Assembly (NCBI GenBank): GCA_022592435.1 | Contig: JABYQS010000823.1 | Location: 1-12,542, forward strand | Source: Cerioporus squamosus | Lineage: Eukaryota; Basidiomycota; Agaricomycetes; Polyporales; Polyporaceae | Direction: 5' to 3' | Length of the DNA stretch: 12,542 nucleotides | Part shown: one piece after another, positions 8,462-12,542 of the stretch | How the letters are laid out: every line of letters begins with the position of its first letter | Numbering within the stretch: the stretch's first letter is position 1 | The notes under the pieces: model-generated | Seen by the model: only the letters and a program-made list of their open reading frames with translations | Database searches by the model: none | Told to the model about the DNA's origin: nothing | Made by a program: the position numbers and the translations under genes

Positions 8462-9870
8462 TCAGCACTTGTCGCGCACATCGAATGCGAGCATATTGCG
8501 CGAGGAGAGGAGAGGCAGGCCTTCTCTGATGCTGTCCACAACCTTCCAGCACCGCTCTCTGGTGAACGTATTCTCGAGCCTGACGACTTCGCAAATGACC
8601 GTCAGGTTCTTGAACCTCGGAACGGACAGCACCTTGTCCAGGGCATGCCAGTTAAGGTCCTCCAACAACAGCTTCGGTTCCTGAAGCGGCCCGTTGCCGA
8701 AGACCAAGGGGTTCGCGTGGCCGGCGTTGAAGTGGGGAATCATGTCAATCCGGACTTGTCGCACGCAGCTGGGAAGATGGGTGAGGAGGTCGACGGCGGT
8801 GCTGAAGGCCTCTCGTCCTCTGCGATGGTCCTCGCTGCTGTTATGGTCGAGAGTGAGTGTGAATGCGTCGAGAGTCGTGCAGTTCTGGAGGCGCAGCGCT
8901 TTCCAGTCCCTCTTTGTGTCTCCTAGACGAGGCGCTCTGTCAGCGACGCGAGTCTGAAGAAACGTTATGGTTACGCACTGATCTGAGCCGGAACGGGGGG
9001 TAGATTGGTGTTGAGTGCAGCCAGGGCACCCAGTCCCAGCGCAAAAGCATGCACACGTTCGTCGGGCGCCACCAGCCTGTGGGATGGCTTGATTGATACA
9101 CGGTGGAGCTGGGCACCGAGGGCGGCGAACACCTTTCCGAGCTGCTTGATCTCTGCCCAAGACGAACCAGCGTCCTCTATAGAGATGCTGCGGACAGAGC
9201 CCCAGAACGGGCGGGACCACGGATGGCAGAGTCGGGCCATAAACTTCAGCGGGAGGGATCCTAAGGTGAGGTTGGCGATCTGAACGTGGGATGGAAGCAT
9301 GAGTGCGATGCGACTCTCGAGGTCGTCGAGGTCGTTGAGGTTTCGAACCATACTAGAGACTCGCCACGTGGAGAGGTGCAGGTTGCTGATGCCGCTGAAG
9401 AAGCCGAGCAGGCGGAAGAACGTCGACGCCCTCTTTGATGACGTTGCACTCTGTGATGCGCAAGCTGTCGAGAGACGGCGCGATGGGCATAGACGTGACT
9501 TCATGGTCGGACGGCGACTTGGAGATGTAGACGCCGCTGATCTCGAGCGTGCGCAAGTTTGTGAGGGGCTTCAGGAGCGCTTCCAGGTCGGCGAAGCCGA
9601 TCCCGCGGTAGCCGGACAAAGAGAATGTGCGACGTGTTGGACAATGTTGTCCTTTGACGAGAGGAACGCAACCAACTCGCTGAAAGGACACTTCTCTGGA
9701 GAGGCTGACATGGTGGAGAAGAGATGGAATCTGGCAGCGGGTTCCCAGTCCTTGTGTACCAACGAACAGGTTTTGAGGGCCTTGCGGTTGGCGTGTAGAT
9801 GGTCGATGATTGCGTCTGTGATCTCCACAGGCGTCCTCTGTCCGTCCTTGCTTGAGCGCATCCTACCCAT
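8462..9870 (-). pseudogene. F-box/LRR-like protein, copy 2, frameshifted
   Basis: Starts at ATG 9870 (a second ATG lies at 9861). The intact F-box reads PVEITDAIIDHL...LKTCSLVHKDWEPAARFHLFS, followed by LRR-like segments (SLSGYRGIGFADLEALLKPL, LDSLRITECNVIKEGVDV, FFRLLGFFSGISNLHLS). The frame slips by -1 near 9629-9634, after NIVQHV, and by -2 near 9417-9422, before FFRLLG. Together these return to the starting frame, but the stretch between is read out of frame and hits a stop at 9571. A GT-AG intron (8923-8978) leads to DTKRDWKALRL...VDLLTHLPS and the stop at 8462. The homologous segment in copy 1 shows that the out-of-frame stretch was once coding. It would act as an SCF substrate receptor if intact. 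Alternatives are two base-calling indels, or splicing-out of the damaged stretch. Confidence 0.7.
8923..8978 (-). other. Intron of F-box copy 2 (56 nt)
   Basis: On the minus strand it starts gtgcgt and ends gtctag. It splits a codon in phase 1 (ATC A | GA GAC) and joins PAQI to RDTKRDWKALRLQN. Position and phase match the intron in copy 1. Confidence 0.75.
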
Positions 9871-10726
9871 TAATGAGCGTATGAACAGCGGGGAGATTAG
9901 CTCATGGTCATACCTGGAAGTATTTGTCGGTAAGTTGAGGCGACGGGGTCAGCGTAGGACACGTTTAGATTAGCTACAGCCGTGCTGGCATTAGAGGTGT
10001 ACATACTTTTGCTACAGAAAAACTCACTGTGCCACCGCGAGTGGGAGGAGGGGGAAGGACAGTGCTCGTCGCCGGGGAGCCCGCCTCACTGGAGGGACGG
10101 ACAAAGGAAGTCAGCGACGGTCTCACGAGTTCCCCTCACGGGTCTTTCCGCTCGGCCACGCGTTCCTCGAGCTTCTCCCGTCCTTATCAGTTGCATACTC
10201 ATCTTCGTATACGGCGCGATATAGGGGCAGACGGGGAGTGGACAAGTAGTCTTGAAGGACGAAACCTGAGCAGCTACGTATGTCAGTGCCAGAGATATTG
10301 AACGCTAGACCTTTTCCACTGTTTAGCATTGACTCACCTAGTTGTCTGGCCGTGTGCAATGTACCGTAGACTACCTGCACGTGGCGTCTTCTCTTCATCC
10401 TGCGCAAGCAGGGAGGTGGGAGGGTGCTTGAAAGGTACTACTTCAAATGCCAGTTGAAATGGACGGCTACACACAAAATGGTAAGGTAGACGCCAAAATG
10501 CTCGTGCGTAGCTCCAGCGCTTCACTGCTTGTCCAGGTCCTTCAGTCCTCGTTCAGTGTCAACATCTCATTCATCGCCATCTGTCCGTATTGAATCGCAT
10601 CTATCTGTCTAATACAGTGTTCTGAAAGGAGGGCAAGGTCAGGTCTAGTGGGAAGGCGCACACTGCTAGTAGGACTGGAATCAGGTTAGTGGATCGTTCA
10701 GTTCATGACATGCACAACAGCTCGTT
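9871..10726. other. Intergenic region, no firm gene
   Basis: This lies between the 5' end of F-box copy 2 and the 3' end of the coiled-coil gene; both are on the minus strand. The only coding-like signal is a pair of minus-strand open segments (10525-10338 and 10273-10123) joined in frame by a GT-AG intron (10274-10337). It has no in-frame ATG and no family match. No RNA gene, transposon end or tandem repeat is visible. Confidence 0.4.
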
Positions 10727-10823
10727 CTACTCCTCATCCGAACGCCCAGAGTTCGACATTTCATCCCATAGTTGCTCCAGCATGCTCTTCAAGACGACCT
10801 TGGGCTTTCGGAGCAGCGTCGCC
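10727..10823 (-). other. Out-of-frame family-like C-terminus of the coiled-coil gene
   Basis: From 10819 downwards the minus strand encodes TLLRKPKVVLKSMLEQLWDE and then a short Ser/Asp/Glu tail to a TAG at 10727-10729. This fits the expected end of the family (VLCTT-x-LGL followed by LLKPKVVL) far better than the in-frame Ala/Gly-rich tail. The two frames differ by one base at about 10820 (net +1, or -2). No plausible intron bridges them: the only GT...AG options are 8 or 35 nt. Confidence 0.65.
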
Positions 10824-12431
10824 TGGATACCCTCCGCCTTCTTTTTCCCTCATCAACCCTAGCTGAGTCGTGCAGAGCACCTGCCCGACAGACGGCGGCG
10901 TCTTCGGATTGGTCCATTCGTCGTCCATTGTGACTGGATCGAAGGCAGTGTCGGGGACAACGACGACGGCGATGAGATCACAGGACAGTATGGTCTCGCC
11001 TGTGATCTGCTGGAACTCGAGTGTACGTTCTGCTATCTCGCGAAGTGGACACAACGCCTTCCTGACCGTGGTATACACGGCCTCGGGCGGACCAGACACG
11101 CGACACGCGACGAGCACATCGCCGGTGAGTCTCGCAAGCTTCTTGGTGTGTCGTTCAAGCACCGCATCTCCTACTCCGCCAATTGTCTTCGCGCTTTCGC
11201 GACACAAGGCTCGCCATCGGCCTGCGACCGACTGGGGTGCTGGGTGGAGATCTGTTGAGAATTTCCTCGCGTGACGAGCATACGAGGTACGTACCTCGTC
11301 GTCGCACCTCCACGTACAATTTGTGAAGGTGCCCCTCAGGGTCATAGTGACCAAGGTCCCAACTCATGGCCAACCATCGCACGTACATCGTCAAGCTCGC
11401 CTGCAGCGCAGTCTGCACCAGAACGGGGTCGTGTGTGTGGTCGATCGAACGCAGGGCCGAGAGGATGTGAGGTCCGAGCCACCCGTCCCGCTCCAGCTTC
11501 CTCCGCGCAGCTTGTTCAGCTGCGTCGATGTCTTCACTGCCGTAGCGGAACTGCGGAGCTTCAGCGATGGACGCCGCAGTCTGGAAGACCTTCGAGTTCA
11601 GCGCGTCGACCGCGCGCAGGATCTCGCTGTCGGAGACGTCGTCTGCCTTCGCCAGGAACGCCTGCGCCTCCTTGAGCTCGGAGGTGCGCGTCTCTAGGAT
11701 AGCGGCTGTGACGCGTCGCTCCTTCTCGAGGTGGGCGTTCGCGCGCTGCAGCTCTGAGAGCGTCGTTGCGCTACGTTTGGCGTTGCCCTCGGCCTCGCTC
11801 AGACGAGCTCGGAGCTGCGAGATCTCGGTGCGCGCGCTCTCACATTGCTCCTTCCACTTCCTCCCGCTCTCTTTCTCCCTGTCCAAGTGCCCCCGAAGCT
11901 CCTCTATCGCCTGCCATCGTCGATCGAGCTCCTGGTCTTTGGCCTCTAACGCGCCCTTGACGGCTGCAACATCGATGCGCTGGTCCTGGTACCTGTGGCG
12001 GGTGCTTCTGGGCGAGGGTTGACCATCTGGCTCACTTGTGCCCCGTATGCTGGCCCTAATCCTCCGAAAGCCGTCGATCATGTGGTAGAGGATGAAGCGG
12101 TAGAACGAGAGGAGTAGTCGGCAAAGATGTAGGGTGAAGTGGTAGACTGAAAGGAATGGTCGCAGAAGAACGTTCATGGTCCAGGGCAGAGTTGCGCGAA
12201 TTCCGTTCGGTTTCGACACTTATCCACACGCCACGACTCACCCGAAGGCTGTCCGACCCTCGGGTCTTCCATCTGCCTTGCAGCACGTATTCGGGCGTGT
12301 ATGTCGTTCCATCGCATGCTCAGCTCGTTGTGGGGCCCGACTGCCCACGCTATAGGCTTCCACCACGCCTTGGCCGGGCGGTCGTTCATTTGCAGGCCAA
12401 AGAAGGTTGAGGTGCGGTAGCCACCATGCAT
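10761..12431 (-). CDS. Coiled-coil protein of an uncharacterised basidiomycete family
   Basis: Three exons are proposed: 12431-12242, 12146-11295 and 11251-10761, about 510 residues. Introns are 11252-11294 (43 nt) and 12147-12241 (95 nt, strong gtgagt donor). Exon 2 opens with a hydrophobic-aromatic segment (VYHFTLHLCRLLLSFYRFIL), perhaps a membrane anchor. A long heptad-rich coiled coil follows (from AAVKGALEAKDQELDRRWQA on), then a globular C-terminal part (DSEILRAVDALNSKVFQTAA, GRWRALCRES, SCDLIAVVV, VLCTTQLGL). These match a hypothetical-protein family I recall from Agaricomycetes; its function is unknown. A shorter model starts at ATG 12177 with no first intron. Near 10820 the family-like C-terminus (LLRKPKVVLKSMLEQLW) is found in the next frame, running to a stop at 10727-10729, so the written end at 10761 is probably a frameshift artefact or lesion. 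Confidence 0.75.
11252..11294 (-). other. Very short intron (43 nt) in the coiled-coil gene
   Basis: On the minus strand it runs gtacgt...caacag and joins VEVRRR to DLHPAPQSVAGRWRAL, giving the family's GRWRALC segment in frame. Without splicing, the frame reads on to a stop at 11155 and loses the conserved C-terminal part. The length is near the lower limit for fungal introns. Confidence 0.65.
11282..11299. repeat. 18-bp perfect palindrome over a 5' splice site
   Basis: The sequence acgaggtac/gtacctcgt is its own reverse complement over 18 bases. It covers the donor site of the 43-nt intron, with the exon/intron boundary inside the left half on the minus strand. As RNA it could pair between molecules or fold only poorly, because it has no loop. 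It may be chance. Confidence 0.6.
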
Positions 12432-12518
12432 CCACGTTGAAGGCCCTTTGTCTGACCCCTGATACAGACTACCGCAGCACAGGCACCCAAGAGCGGTCTC
12501 AGCGAGTCTCTCTACTCG

Positions 12519-12525
12519 TTTTAAA
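12519..12525 (-). promoter_or_regulatory. Possible TATA-like element of the coiled-coil gene
   Basis: The plus strand reads ttttaaa (TTTAAAA on the minus strand), about 90 nt upstream of the ATG at 12431. Spacing to a start site and short 5' UTR would be reasonable for a fungal core promoter and favours the 12431 start over 12177. Sequence resemblance only. Confidence 0.35.
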
Positions 12526-12542
12526 CCCCTCGGTATTTCTCA

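Noticed and set aside
9299..9973. 224-codon plus-strand open frame
   Set aside because: It lies antisense to the F-box copy 2 coding sequence and has no motif; it is a shadow of that gene's codon bias.
11271..12022. Plus-strand open frames of 124-151 codons
   Set aside because: They mirror the coiled-coil coding region on the opposite strand; Arg/Ser-rich products are typical antisense artefacts.

Overview
The window looks like nuclear DNA of a filamentous basidiomycete, probably an Agaricomycete and possibly a polypore. This rests on the many short GT-AG introns (mostly 45-65 nt) and on the gene families present: polymorphic F-box proteins, a coiled-coil family typical of Agaricomycetes, and a PARP-E2 fusion. 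There are no bacterial-style operons, phage genes, CRISPR arrays or recognisable transposons. The organism assignment is inferred from these features, not from a database match.

Layout. Bases 1-1016 hold no convincing gene. At 1017-2347 (minus strand) lies a disabled F-box/leucine-rich-repeat-like gene, copy 1. Bases 2348-3579 are intergenic. At 3580-8132 (plus strand) is the centrepiece: a gene of about 21 exons whose spliced product (about 1,097 residues if one apparently missing base is allowed for) joins an N-terminal RWD-like region, an acidic linker, a Cys-rich motif, a PARP6/8-like ADP-ribosyltransferase domain and a C-terminal UBE2Q-like ubiquitin-conjugating (E2) domain. A convergent 3' gap follows (8133-8461). 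Then comes a second F-box/LRR-like paralog, copy 2 (8462-9870, minus strand), also frameshifted. Bases 9871-10726 are mostly empty. Finally, a coiled-coil protein of an uncharacterised basidiomycete family is encoded at 10761-12431 (minus strand), with a probable frameshift near its C-terminus.

Common thread. The fusion protein could join ADP-ribosylation to ubiquitin conjugation in one polypeptide, and both flanking genes descend from F-box proteins, the usual substrate receptors of SCF ubiquitin ligases. The physical link may be coincidence, because F-box genes are abundant in these genomes.

The most striking pattern is that all four coding loci carry small frame-disrupting indels. One of them removes a base in the conserved HG-x-x-Y-G PARP motif of the fusion gene, whose other exon junctions keep frame. 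Either this is an indel-prone assembly or haplotype, or the loci are truly decaying. Raw reads and RNA-seq would settle which.
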